From Alphaproteobacteria bacterium (GTDB lineage Bacteria > Pseudomonadota > Alphaproteobacteria > CAAHEQ01 > UBA3637), in contig JAFYRI010000014.1 of assembly GCA_017559525.1 (NCBI GenBank), positions 1-64,000 on the forward strand: a stretch of DNA of 64,000 nt, read 5' to 3'. Below the pieces are notes generated by a model that saw nothing but the letters and a program-made list of their open reading frames with translations, was not told the DNA's origin and did no database searches. Below are positions 29,061-36,439 of this stretch, piece after piece. Positions within the stretch are counted from its first letter, which is position 1; each line of letters begins with the position of its first letter. Made by a program: the position numbers and the translations under genes.

Positions 29061-29591
29061 TTAAATTTGGCGTAAATAACGCACCAATTCAAATATACCA
29101 TAAATGATAAAATATAACCCTATAAATGTTGTAACAGCAACCATTGAAATAATCGGATGAAACACAACAAATATTGCGAAAATAATACTAATTACCCCAG
29201 AAAATAAAAACCACATCCAGTAAGATATCATATTGTCTTTCATGCGCCATGCTTCTACAAGTTGTGATATACCACCAAACAACATCCACAAAGCAATGAT
29301 TAATGGCAATGTAACGGTTGTTAATCCAATATTAATTAACAACAACATACCAACAACAATATCTAAAAGTGAAATTGTTAAATATAAATAATTTTTAAAC
29401 TCTTGGAATAGCATTAAATAACCAAAACCAATCAAGACAAATGCTAACCCAATATAAATAGCCAATCCTAATAAGGCTTCAACTGGATTAAACAACACAT
29501 AAATTCCCAAAGCAATGGTCAACAAACTGACAATCAACAACCATGCTCGCTTTGATGGTTTTTCATCAAATAATTCTGAAGCTTCTTTCAT
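29061..29591 (-). CDS. hdeD: HdeD family acid-resistance membrane protein
   Basis: The 176-residue protein has six membrane helices in three hairpins, as in HdeD: LLIVSLLTIALGIYVLFNPVEALLGL and later MWFLFSGVISIIFAIFVVFHPIISM, each with the family G/N-P turn. HdeD protects E. coli against acid at high cell density by an unknown mechanism. It is 104 bp upstream of adiC on the same strand, so the three acid-related genes lie together. A weak G/C-rich hairpin at ~29654-29671 lies upstream of it. Confidence 0.82.
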   Translation of the reverse strand: MKEASELFDEKPSKRAWLLIVSLLTIALGIYVLFNPVEALLGLAIYIGLAFVLIGFGYLMLFQEFKNYLYLTISLLDIVVGMLLLINIGLTTVTLPLIIALWMLFGGISQLVEAWRMKDNMISYWMWFLFSGVISIIFAIFVVFHPIISMVAVTTFIGLYFIIYGIFELVRYLRQI

Positions 29592-29686
29592 TTTATCCCC
29601 CTTTGTTTAAGATTCTTCGTCTTTAACGATAGGAATAGAATACGTAATTTTCAAGGGGAGAATTTACCCCCCTCTGTTTATGCATC

Positions 29687-29717
29687 AAAAAAAGCGGGAT
29701 GAAAAATCATCCCGCTT
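29687..29717 (-). terminator. Intrinsic terminator after thrS
   Basis: AAGCGGGATGA (29692-29702) pairs with TCATCCCGCTT (29707-29717) around a 4-nt loop. On the minus strand a seven-base T run follows. Confidence 0.9.
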
Positions 29718-29734
29718 CCTCATTTTATACAACC

Positions 29735-31660
29735 TTAATCATCATATTCAACAGATGGATATCTGGCATCAAGTTTAAATTGTTTGACGGCATCTTCCAA
29801 CTTCATAACGATTTGTTTTTCTTCCCCTAAACGACGAAGAGTCAAAGTTTCTTCGGCGGCTTCATTTTTACCAACAACGGCAATCACAGGGATTTTTTTC
29901 AAGCTGTGTTCACGAATTTTATAGCTAATTTTTTCATTGCGCAAATCGGCTTCTACACGAATACCAGCACGTTGCAAACGTTTGAGCACCTTTTTCGCAT
30001 ATTCATCTTGATCGTTTGTCACAGGAGCAACCATCACTTGAACCGGAGCCAACCAGAATGGGAAACGACCAGCTGTATTTTCAATAAACACACCCGTAAA
30101 GCGTTCTAATGAACCGAACAATGCGCGGTGCAACATAATCGGACGATGTTTTTGACCATCTTCACCGATATAGTTCACATCAAAACGTTCTGGCAAGTTC
30201 AAATCGGCTTGCAATGTACCAAGTTGCCATTCACGACCAATCGCATCACGGAATTTAAAGTCTAACTTCGGACCATAGAAAGCACCGTCGCCTTCGTTAA
30301 TTTCATAAGTATATCCCAAATCCGTAATAGCTTCAGCCAAACCTTTTTCAAGGAAGTCCCAAATTTCATCAGAACCAATGCGTTCGGCTGGACGTGTAGA
30401 CAACTTAATTGTCATATCTGTCATACCAAAATCTTCATAAATACTGACCATTAACTTAACGACTTTTTGCAATTCATCATGCAATTGTTCTGGTGTACAG
30501 AAAATGTGAGCATCGTCTTGAGTAAAGGCGCGCACACGCAATAAACCATGAATAGCACCAGAGGCTTCATAACGATGAACACGACCAAATTCACCAATGT
30601 ATTGTGGCAAATCACGATAGCTTGTCAATCCATGTTTAAAGACCAATACACCACCTGGGCAGTTCATTGGTTTTAAGGCAAAAGCCTTTTCTTCCACCGT
30701 TGTCGTAAACATGTTTTCTTGATACCAATCCCAGTGACCGGATGTTTCCCACAACACACGGTTCATAAGTTGCGGTGTATTAATTTCAACATAACCAACG
30801 GCCTTTTGACGTTTACGCATGTAATCAATCAATGTTTGGAACAACGTCCAACCACGTGGATGCCAAAAAACATCACCTGGTGCATATTCTTCAAAATGAT
30901 ACAAATCCATTTCTTTACCGAGTTTACGATGATCACGGCGTTCGGCCTCTTCCAACATCGTAAAGTAAGCTTTTAATTCTTTTTCATTAAAGAAAGCAGT
31001 ACCATAAACACGTTGTAAAGATTCTTTTGTTGCGTCCCCACGCCAATAAGCAGCAGATACTTTTGTTAATTTAAATGCTTTACCAAGCATACCCGTTCTT
31101 GGCAAGTGTGGACCACGACACAATTCAACGTAATCACCTTGTGTGTAAACAGACACTTCTTTCACATCTCCAGGCATATCACGAATAATTTCAACTTTAT
31201 ATGGTTCACCACGTTCAGCAAAGAATTTTTCAGCTTCGTCTCTTGCCATCATTTTGCGTTCGATTGGATAATCAGCTGCAACGATCTCTGCCATTTTGGC
31301 TTCAATTTTCGGCAATTCTTCTTCTTTAATGATAATGCCGGCAAAGTCATAATAAAAACCATTTTCAATAACCGGACCGATTGTTGCTTTAGCGCTTGGA
31401 TACAACGCTTCAACGGCTTCAGCCAACACGTGAGCTGCCGTATGACGCAAAATTTCTAAACCTTCCGGATTTTTACTTGTGATAATTGAAAAAGTACCGC
31501 CTGTTGTAATCGGAGTTGTCACATCCATCAAAGTATCATTTACTTTAACAGCAACCGCACATTTCGCCAATCCTTCAGAAATTTTTGAGGCAACTTCTAC
31601 CCCTTTAATGCCACTTTCTACTGACATTTTTGCGCCATCTGGCAATACTAATTCTATCAT
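29735..31660 (-). CDS. thrS: Threonyl-tRNA synthetase
   Basis: ThrRS charges tRNA-Thr with threonine. I start it at ATG 31660 (MIELVLPDGAKM), because AAGGAA lies 9 nt before it; an earlier TTG is not conserved. The 641 residues match the family: TGS domain (1-62), SAD editing domain with HTAAHVLAEAV (His-x3-His) and CRGPHLP, class II core with FALKPMNCPGGVLVF, VRAFTQDDAHIFC, and a C-terminal anticodon-binding domain. A ~170-nt leader upstream holds two tRNA-Thr anticodon-arm mimics, suggesting translational autoregulation. Confidence 0.97.
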   Translation of the reverse strand: MIELVLPDGAKMSVESGIKGVEVASKISEGLAKCAVAVKVNDTLMDVTTPITTGGTFSIITSKNPEGLEILRHTAAHVLAEAVEALYPSAKATIGPVIENGFYYDFAGIIIKEEELPKIEAKMAEIVAADYPIERKMMARDEAEKFFAERGEPYKVEIIRDMPGDVKEVSVYTQGDYVELCRGPHLPRTGMLGKAFKLTKVSAAYWRGDATKESLQRVYGTAFFNEKELKAYFTMLEEAERRDHRKLGKEMDLYHFEEYAPGDVFWHPRGWTLFQTLIDYMRKRQKAVGYVEINTPQLMNRVLWETSGHWDWYQENMFTTTVEEKAFALKPMNCPGGVLVFKHGLTSYRDLPQYIGEFGRVHRYEASGAIHGLLRVRAFTQDDAHIFCTPEQLHDELQKVVKLMVSIYEDFGMTDMTIKLSTRPAERIGSDEIWDFLEKGLAEAITDLGYTYEINEGDGAFYGPKLDFKFRDAIGREWQLGTLQADLNLPERFDVNYIGEDGQKHRPIMLHRALFGSLERFTGVFIENTAGRFPFWLAPVQVMVAPVTNDQDEYAKKVLKRLQRAGIRVEADLRNEKISYKIREHSLKKIPVIAVVGKNEAAEETLTLRRLGEEKQIVMKLEDAVKQFKLDARYPSVEYDD

Positions 31661-31833
31661 TATTTTATTCCTTTTGTTAAATTGTTTGCCCAAAAATCCC
31701 GTTTCAGGCAAATCAGCTTTTTTCCCATCAAAACCCGCACATACGACATGCTGGATTTTTTCAAAGTCCAAAACCGTTGGGCGAACACGCCACTAAAAAG
31801 GAATTCTTGAACCTCCCCATACCACGGGGTAGG
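31661..31833 (-). promoter_or_regulatory. thrS leader with two tRNA-Thr anticodon-arm mimics
   Basis: Hairpin I (31833-31812, minus strand) has the stem CCCC/GGGG, extended by CCU/AGG over a bulged A, and the 7-nt loop GUGGUAU. Hairpin II (31754-31734) has stem GCAU/GUGC, extended by CC/GG over an A-G mismatch, and the 7-nt loop GUCGUAU. In tRNA numbering both loops read U33, then a Thr anticodon (GGU or CGU), then A37. A third stem, TTTGCC (31685-31690) with GGCAAA (31707-31712), lies nearer the start. E. coli thrS is controlled by ThrRS binding an anticodon-like operator in its leader; the same mechanism is inferred here. Confidence 0.75.
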
Positions 31834-31838
31834 ATTTT

Positions 31839-31866
31839 ATTATACATAAAAATTTTTAAAAGTCAA
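31839..31866 (-). promoter_or_regulatory. thrS promoter
   Basis: On the minus strand TTGACT (31866-31861) and a perfect TATAAT (31844-31839) are separated by 16 bp. The predicted start point near 31832 falls at the 5' edge of the first anticodon-like hairpin. Confidence 0.7.
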
Positions 31867-31875
31867 AGTCTTTTT

Positions 31876-32613
31876 TTATTCGCGAGTACGTGGTCTATTT
31901 GGAACAATCAATTCTCGTGACTTTGTAACAATCATCTCAGATTTTTCTGGGCCTCCCGCAATTGTCTGTGTATGCGCAATTTTATCCTGCAAACTTTTTG
32001 GCGGATAAATACACTCAGCTCGTTTATAACCAGCAGCCGAATATGTTTCTTGCGTTAATCCAGAAACACTCAATTGATGTGCCTGCATTTTTACCAAAAC
32101 ATCATGCCCATGTTGACACATAATATCGTGTTTTTTTACCTCGGCCGGATTTTTAAAAATATCTAAAAATGGCATATCTTTTTCACTGACAACAGCTGGT
32201 AAAATCGGCACATTAATAAAAATTTTATGACCATCTGCCGCAACACGATCTGGCTTTATTAATAAATTTCCATAATACCATCCATTCAAAAAACGATATA
32301 AGGTATCAACATATTCTTTGGGCATTAAACTTAAATTACAACTTGTTTTTCCATACAAATTACCACCCATTCCAATTGGATGTAAATTATACAAATAATA
32401 CCCCTTTACAAACCCCTCTTGTGCTTGTTCTTTAAATTCGGGAAAAGCATCAAATACACCTTGAGAAGCACATTGTTTCAAAACAGTTTCTTCAAATCCG
32501 TCAAACTTTCTAGTATGGCGCCCCATCACTTCAACCCAACGAGAAGGTACTCCCTTATAGTCATACCAACAATAAACATTATTTTTTTCATCGTGTGCAA
32601 TTTGTGAAAACAT
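31876..32613 (-). CDS. HNH-family paralogue C with lost catalytic histidines
   Basis: I start it at ATG 32613 (MFSQIAHDEK), behind GGGGGAT, since this aligns with paralogue A; the open frame continues to 32733. The 245 residues share with A the start (YDYKGVPSRWVEV), the GY-L-HP-GGN core, and the VPILPAVV motif near residue 150. The HNH His residues are replaced: HH becomes Tyr75-Asn76, and the two late His become Val102 and Tyr106. It is therefore probably not a nuclease but may bind the same partner or DNA. It follows paralogue B by 19 bp. Function unknown. Confidence 0.65.
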   Translation of the reverse strand: MFSQIAHDEKNNVYCWYDYKGVPSRWVEVMGRHTRKFDGFEETVLKQCASQGVFDAFPEFKEQAQEGFVKGYYLYNLHPIGMGGNLYGKTSCNLSLMPKEYVDTLYRFLNGWYYGNLLIKPDRVAADGHKIFINVPILPAVVSEKDMPFLDIFKNPAEVKKHDIMCQHGHDVLVKMQAHQLSVSGLTQETYSAAGYKRAECIYPPKSLQDKIAHTQTIAGGPEKSEMIVTKSRELIVPNRPRTRE

Positions 32614-32632
32614 TCTATCCCCCTTACTACTC

Positions 32633-33244
32633 CTATCTCGATGAACGACCTTGATTAGGCGAGATGTGATAACTTGTGTGTTTTGAAATTTGATGCCCCA
32701 ACTGTTGTCCATTTCGATAAGCAGACTTTGCACGTTTACACTTTTCCTTAGCTAACAATCTACTTAATTCCTCTAAACTCAACAACAACACTTTATCTTC
32801 TGGAATCATAACCGGAGGTAATTTGGGCAAATCAACAAAGGCTCGACGTTGTTTAATCCCTGCCGCTAACGTCTTATAAATTCCCTTCCAAATTCGATCA
32901 TGAATTTCAGCATGAACATCTTTATGAACTAACATTAAATTGGAAAAATCATTACTGCCGCCACAACAAAGCGGAACAATATGATGAACTTGATAATTTC
33001 TGGGTCTTGCACCACGATTTAAAGCAGCACGAACAACCGATTTTGGGAACACTTTGTTTAAATGGCCTTGAGCAGCTAAATGCTTTAAAAACTCACGTTG
33101 AATTTTATTGTTTTTCTCATAAGCCATACGCATTGCACAAACCGCTTCATCATCACGATATAAAACAGGCTTAACCTCTTTTTCCATACGAGAATCGTAT
33201 GTAAAAACCAAATTGCCGTCTTCGTTTAAATATGTATCTATCAT
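32633..33244 (-). CDS. HNH endonuclease-like paralogue B
   Basis: A 203-residue protein with an intact HNH motif: YQVHHIVPLCCGGSNDFSNL, His87-His88, Asn102, then His107, His111 and His115 in MLVHKDVHAEIH. This is the beta-beta-alpha metal fold that cuts nucleic acid. After it comes FVDLPKLPPVM, the Pro motif shared with A and C, then a Lys-rich C-terminal tail. No signal peptide is seen. It lies 11 bp after A and 19 bp before C, so the three are one transcript. Target and purpose are unknown; restriction, homing, mobile-element and toxin roles are all open. Confidence 0.65.
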   Translation of the reverse strand: MIDTYLNEDGNLVFTYDSRMEKEVKPVLYRDDEAVCAMRMAYEKNNKIQREFLKHLAAQGHLNKVFPKSVVRAALNRGARPRNYQVHHIVPLCCGGSNDFSNLMLVHKDVHAEIHDRIWKGIYKTLAAGIKQRRAFVDLPKLPPVMIPEDKVLLLSLEELSRLLAKEKCKRAKSAYRNGQQLGHQISKHTSYHISPNQGRSSR

Positions 33245-33255
33245 CCATATATTCC

Positions 33256-34035
33256 CTAACTTCTAAAATTCTGACTGCGATTTCTAACACTAGCGGCCCA
33301 CTCATTAAAAGACCAATGTTCTTGTTGAAAACGTGGTGATTTTTGATGCGTTCTATGCAATTGATGTACTTTAGTTGGCTCTACACGAGCTGGTGGCCAT
33401 GATGGTATAACTGTACGATTAGGCGACTGAGCAATAACACCATTTACAAATAAAGGTCTGCATATACTATTCGGATACCGACGTAAATATCCTGTAATTA
33501 TTTTTTCAGCACGCCAAATATCACGTTCAAAACAAGCTGGTTTCATCGCAAATTGTAAATCTATCTCACCAACCACAGGCGGCAAAACAGGAATTTGCAT
33601 AAAAACCTTCTTATTTTGTGGAATTGGAGCTGTTAAATGAGTCCGTGGCAAACATTTAATAATAATAAAATCACGCAAAAAATCGTGCAATCGTTCATGC
33701 AAAGCATATGGAATTAAAACCATATTCTTTAATTCCATCGTATTACCTCCCAACGCACGGGGATGAATATGATGCAAAGAATATCCTTCTGGCAAAACAC
33801 CACGACGACGAATACTTAAAACATCTTTTTTAGAAAAATAATGCTCAAGCTCAACACATTCTGCCCAATTTTTAACTGTTTGACGGTATATTTTATCATT
33901 ACCCAAAGTCAAATCCCACCGCACATCATTAATGGCTCGAGGAATAGATCGCACCTCAACATACCGAGATGGTATATTACCGTAATCATATTCAAAATAT
34001 GTATTCCCCTTAAAATTGGTAATTCTAGTGAACAT
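33256..34035 (-). CDS. HNH endonuclease-like paralogue A
   Basis: The 259-residue first gene of the three. An N-terminal ~30-residue motif (YFEYDYGNIPSRYVEV) is shared with paralogue C. The HNH core at 85-117 reads LHHIHPRALGGN, with His88-His89, Asn104, His113 and His117 in YALHERLH, so it is intact. FMQIPVLPPVV follows near residue 150. The C-terminal tail is rich in Arg, His, Pro and Ser and may bind nucleic acid. Its promoter at 34065-34092 lies within a perfect dyad. Function unknown; nuclease activity is inferred from the motif only. Confidence 0.65.
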   Translation of the reverse strand: MFTRITNFKGNTYFEYDYGNIPSRYVEVRSIPRAINDVRWDLTLGNDKIYRQTVKNWAECVELEHYFSKKDVLSIRRRGVLPEGYSLHHIHPRALGGNTMELKNMVLIPYALHERLHDFLRDFIIIKCLPRTHLTAPIPQNKKVFMQIPVLPPVVGEIDLQFAMKPACFERDIWRAEKIITGYLRRYPNSICRPLFVNGVIAQSPNRTVIPSWPPARVEPTKVHQLHRTHQKSPRFQQEHWSFNEWAASVRNRSQNFRS

Positions 34036-34050
34036 TTATCCCTCGTAATA

Positions 34051-34092
34051 TTTTGTCAATATTTATTATAACACATTGACAAAAAAAATCAA
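34051..34092 (-). promoter_or_regulatory. HNH-operon promoter with 10-bp operator-like dyad
   Basis: On the minus strand TTGATT (34092-34087) and TATAAT (34070-34065) are 16 bp apart. TTTTGTCAAT (34051-34060) and ATTGACAAAA (34075-34084) are a perfect 10-bp inverted repeat with a 14-bp spacer that contains the -10 box. A dimeric repressor bound there would block the promoter; no regulator gene adjoins it. Confidence 0.65.
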
Positions 34093-34133
34093 GGGATTTT
34101 TCATAACTTATTGAAAATATAAAAATTAACCAT

Positions 34134-34982
34134 CTAAAAAACTTTATTTATGTTGTTTTTACGTTTTCGACGACGACGCCACCATAACAATGACGGAGCT
34201 GGCGGCACTGGCATTGGTGTTACCTCGGGCTTCTTTTTCACTTTAACCTTGTTTTCTGCCAGATTAGATAAAACCATATCTTCTGTTTTTCTGGTAAATT
34301 TTATTGGAATAAAAAACCAAGCATAGAGACCAATATAATACAAAATCTCAGATGAGGAAAAATCTATCCTTTTAACCATGATAAACATCATTGCAATACA
34401 CAATCTTAAAATTGTTAAAAATGAGGGAAGCATTGTAAGGTGCAGATGTCCATCTCCATGTTTTTTGGCCTCCACAATACGTTTATACCCTGACAAGAGG
34501 CCAAATGGAACAAGGAACAAAAAGCAAGAGAGATTTACGGAAAAAGGATAATAATCAATGAGTGCTGTACCTAACAAATAATACCATCCTCCAAACCAAA
34601 AAATCATACCCGGTACATCTACTATCGTCAATTTTGACCCACAAAGTGATTTAAAAATAGCTTTTAATATAATTGGTGGAAAAAAAGAATTCAGAGGATC
34701 ATCTACTTTATAGTTGTGTTTTTTTGTAAAAAGAAAACATAAAATCGGCACACATTCTGAACACAAAGAGGTAATATACAAAAACCATAACAAATCACCC
34801 AGCGTTTCACCAAATATTATTCCAAACACAAGGCCAATTATCATCTGAATTAAAGTCAGCCAAGAAAAGTGAAACTCATATTCTGGAAGATCTTCCGCGT
34901 ATTCTACTGGCTTACTTACTATTTTTTTTGATGGACGACTAAATAACTTTTTTAAATAATCCATATTGGGGGAATATTTCAT
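34134..34982 (-). CDS. Polytopic membrane protein of unknown function
   Basis: Not recognised. The 282 residues include five to six hydrophobic helices (about 44-66, 70-88, 128-146, 150-166, 185-206, 215-232), a hydrophilic N-terminus, and a C-terminal tail with a Pro run (TPMPVPPAPS) then RRRRKRKN. The strongly positive tail should lie in the cytoplasm. The gene starts 3 bp after a PhoB-like regulator, so the two are probably translated from one mRNA; membrane signalling to the regulator is a speculation. Confidence 0.6.
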   Translation of the reverse strand: MKYSPNMDYLKKLFSRPSKKIVSKPVEYAEDLPEYEFHFSWLTLIQMIIGLVFGIIFGETLGDLLWFLYITSLCSECVPILCFLFTKKHNYKVDDPLNSFFPPIILKAIFKSLCGSKLTIVDVPGMIFWFGGWYYLLGTALIDYYPFSVNLSCFLFLVPFGLLSGYKRIVEAKKHGDGHLHLTMLPSFLTILRLCIAMMFIMVKRIDFSSSEILYYIGLYAWFFIPIKFTRKTEDMVLSNLAENKVKVKKKPEVTPMPVPPAPSLLWWRRRRKRKNNINKVF

Positions 34983-34985
34983 ATA

Positions 34986-35687
34986 TTATTCACCCTCATC
35001 ACTAGGTGTGCTATCCAATGCATATCCCGCCGAACGAACAGTTCTGACAATATCGGGTTCTCCACCTTCATTCAACGCGCGACGCAAACGACGAATATGC
35101 ACATCAACCGTACGCAACTCAACATGAATAGAGCCGCCCCACACCAATTTCAACAATGTCTCACGAGACAATACAACACCTGGCTTTTCCATCAAATATT
35201 GCAACAATCTAAACTCTGTTGGCCCTAAATGAACCGGTCTATCTCCTCGCATTACACGACGTTTGGCAAAATCCATGGTCAAATCTTCAAAAGCCAAATT
35301 TTCTTGATGTTGTTCAGGTTGAACACGGCGCAACAATGCCACAATACGAGCCATCAATTCCGGAATAGAATATGGTTTTGTCATATAATCATCTGCTCCA
35401 TAGGAAAGACCTCGCACTTTATCTGCTTCATCTCCTCTGGCAGTCAACATAATAATTGGAATATTTCTGAGCTCATAAGATTTACGCATATCACGGCATA
35501 AGTCAATACCTTGCACATTTGGCAACATCCAATCCAACAAAATCAAATCCGGTTTTTCCGTCATAGCTGTGTTCATTACCTCCTTACCATCCATAACACA
35601 AACCGTTTCATACCCTTGTTTTTCCAAATTGTATTTAAGTAATGTCACTAAAGCGGTTTCATCTTCCACAATCATAATTTTTGTCAT
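34986..35687 (-). CDS. phoB: PhoB-like OmpR-family response regulator
   Basis: The 233-residue protein has a full receiver (Glu8-Asp9, phosphoacceptor Asp52 in LLLDWMLP, Lys in DDYMTKPY) and a winged-helix domain (LGPTEFRLLQYLMEKPGVVLSRETLL, VDVHIRRLRRAL, VRSAGYAL). Closest in appearance to PhoB, the activator of phosphate-starvation genes. Yet no phoR, phoU or pst genes lie nearby; it stands between rpe and a membrane protein of unknown function. The name is therefore tentative. Confidence 0.75.
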   Translation of the reverse strand: MTKIMIVEDETALVTLLKYNLEKQGYETVCVMDGKEVMNTAMTEKPDLILLDWMLPNVQGIDLCRDMRKSYELRNIPIIMLTARGDEADKVRGLSYGADDYMTKPYSIPELMARIVALLRRVQPEQHQENLAFEDLTMDFAKRRVMRGDRPVHLGPTEFRLLQYLMEKPGVVLSRETLLKLVWGGSIHVELRTVDVHIRRLRRALNEGGEPDIVRTVRSAGYALDSTPSDEGE

Positions 35688-35690
35688 CAG

Positions 35691-36329
35691 CTATTCCTTT
35701 AATTTATCTATTGCTTGTTTGTATGATTTGGCGCCAAAAATATAACTCCCAGCCACCAAAATATCTGCCCCTGCCAAAGTACACGCTGGCGCCGTTACAT
35801 CATTAATCCCACCATCTACGGAAATTTGAACTTTTTTACGACCTATTAAATGTTTTAATTCGGCAATTTTATCCAATGCTTGTTTTTGAAAACTTTGCCC
35901 GCCAAATCCCGGTTCAACGCTCATCACCAACACCAGATCAATATCAGGCAAATAAGAAATAATATCAGCAACCTTTGTAGATGGTTTAATAGAAACCCCC
36001 ACTTTCTTACCATGTTTTTTAATCATAGAGATGAGCGTTGGCACATCATCGGCACACTCTAAATGAACCGTAATCATATCGGCACCAGCCTTAACAAACG
36101 GATCAATAAAATCGGCCGGATTTGTCATCATTAAATGTACATCAAACACCTTGTCGGTATAAGGGCGAATAGATTTCACCACCACCGGTCCAAAAGTTAA
36201 ATTTGGCACAAAATGACCATCCATCACATCGATATGAATTAGATCAGCTCCAGCATCAGCCACTTTTTTCACATCTTTACCCAAATTAGCAAAATCTGCA
36301 CTTAAAATACTTGGGGCAATTTGAACCAT
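35691..36329 (-). CDS. rpe: Ribulose-phosphate 3-epimerase
   Basis: Rpe interconverts ribulose 5-phosphate and xylulose 5-phosphate in the pentose phosphate pathway. I use ATG 36329, with AAGGAG 6 nt before it; the open frame extends 32 codons further but covers the upstream terminator. The 212 residues carry SILSADFANLG, HIDVMDGHFVPN with the metal-binding His-Asp pair, VHLEC, VMSVEPGFGGQSF, and SVDGGIN. It is followed at 3 bp by the PhoB-like gene. Confidence 0.95.
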   Translation of the reverse strand: MVQIAPSILSADFANLGKDVKKVADAGADLIHIDVMDGHFVPNLTFGPVVVKSIRPYTDKVFDVHLMMTNPADFIDPFVKAGADMITVHLECADDVPTLISMIKKHGKKVGVSIKPSTKVADIISYLPDIDLVLVMSVEPGFGGQSFQKQALDKIAELKHLIGRKKVQISVDGGINDVTAPACTLAGADILVAGSYIFGAKSYKQAIDKLKE

Positions 36330-36401
36330 AAAAAACTCCTTATTTTTTTTGTTAAAATATACTCGATTTTGAGAGTAATTGCAAGGGCGCAAATATGACA
36401 A

Positions 36402-36435
36402 AAAAAGAAAACGAGGAACCTTCATCCCTCGTTTT
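36402..36435 (-). terminator. Intrinsic terminator after the nucleotidyltransferase gene
   Basis: AAAACGAGG (36408-36416) pairs with CCTCGTTTT (36427-36435) around a 10-nt loop; on the minus strand seven T follow after one C. It separates the 36440 gene from rpe. Confidence 0.8.
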
Positions 36436-36439
36436 TTAT

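Noticed and set aside
31661-31771. Extended thrS start at a TTG (31771)
   Set aside because: The TGS domain begins at MIELVLPDG with a good ribosome-binding site at 31660; the extension lies in the leader.
31661-31833. Short leader peptides in the thrS leader (an ORF of 19 codons starting in hairpin I, another ending in TAATG at the thrS start)
   Set aside because: Neither is rich in Thr codons and no good ribosome-binding site precedes either, so classical attenuation by leader peptide is not supported.
31801-31835. GGTTCAAG box upstream of thrS as a tRNA T-arm
   Set aside because: The flanking T-stem does not pair and no cloverleaf can be made; it is part of the leader hairpin region.
36330-36425. 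Upstream start for rpe at 36425
   Set aside because: The extension covers the terminator of the preceding gene; AAGGAG stands directly before 36329.
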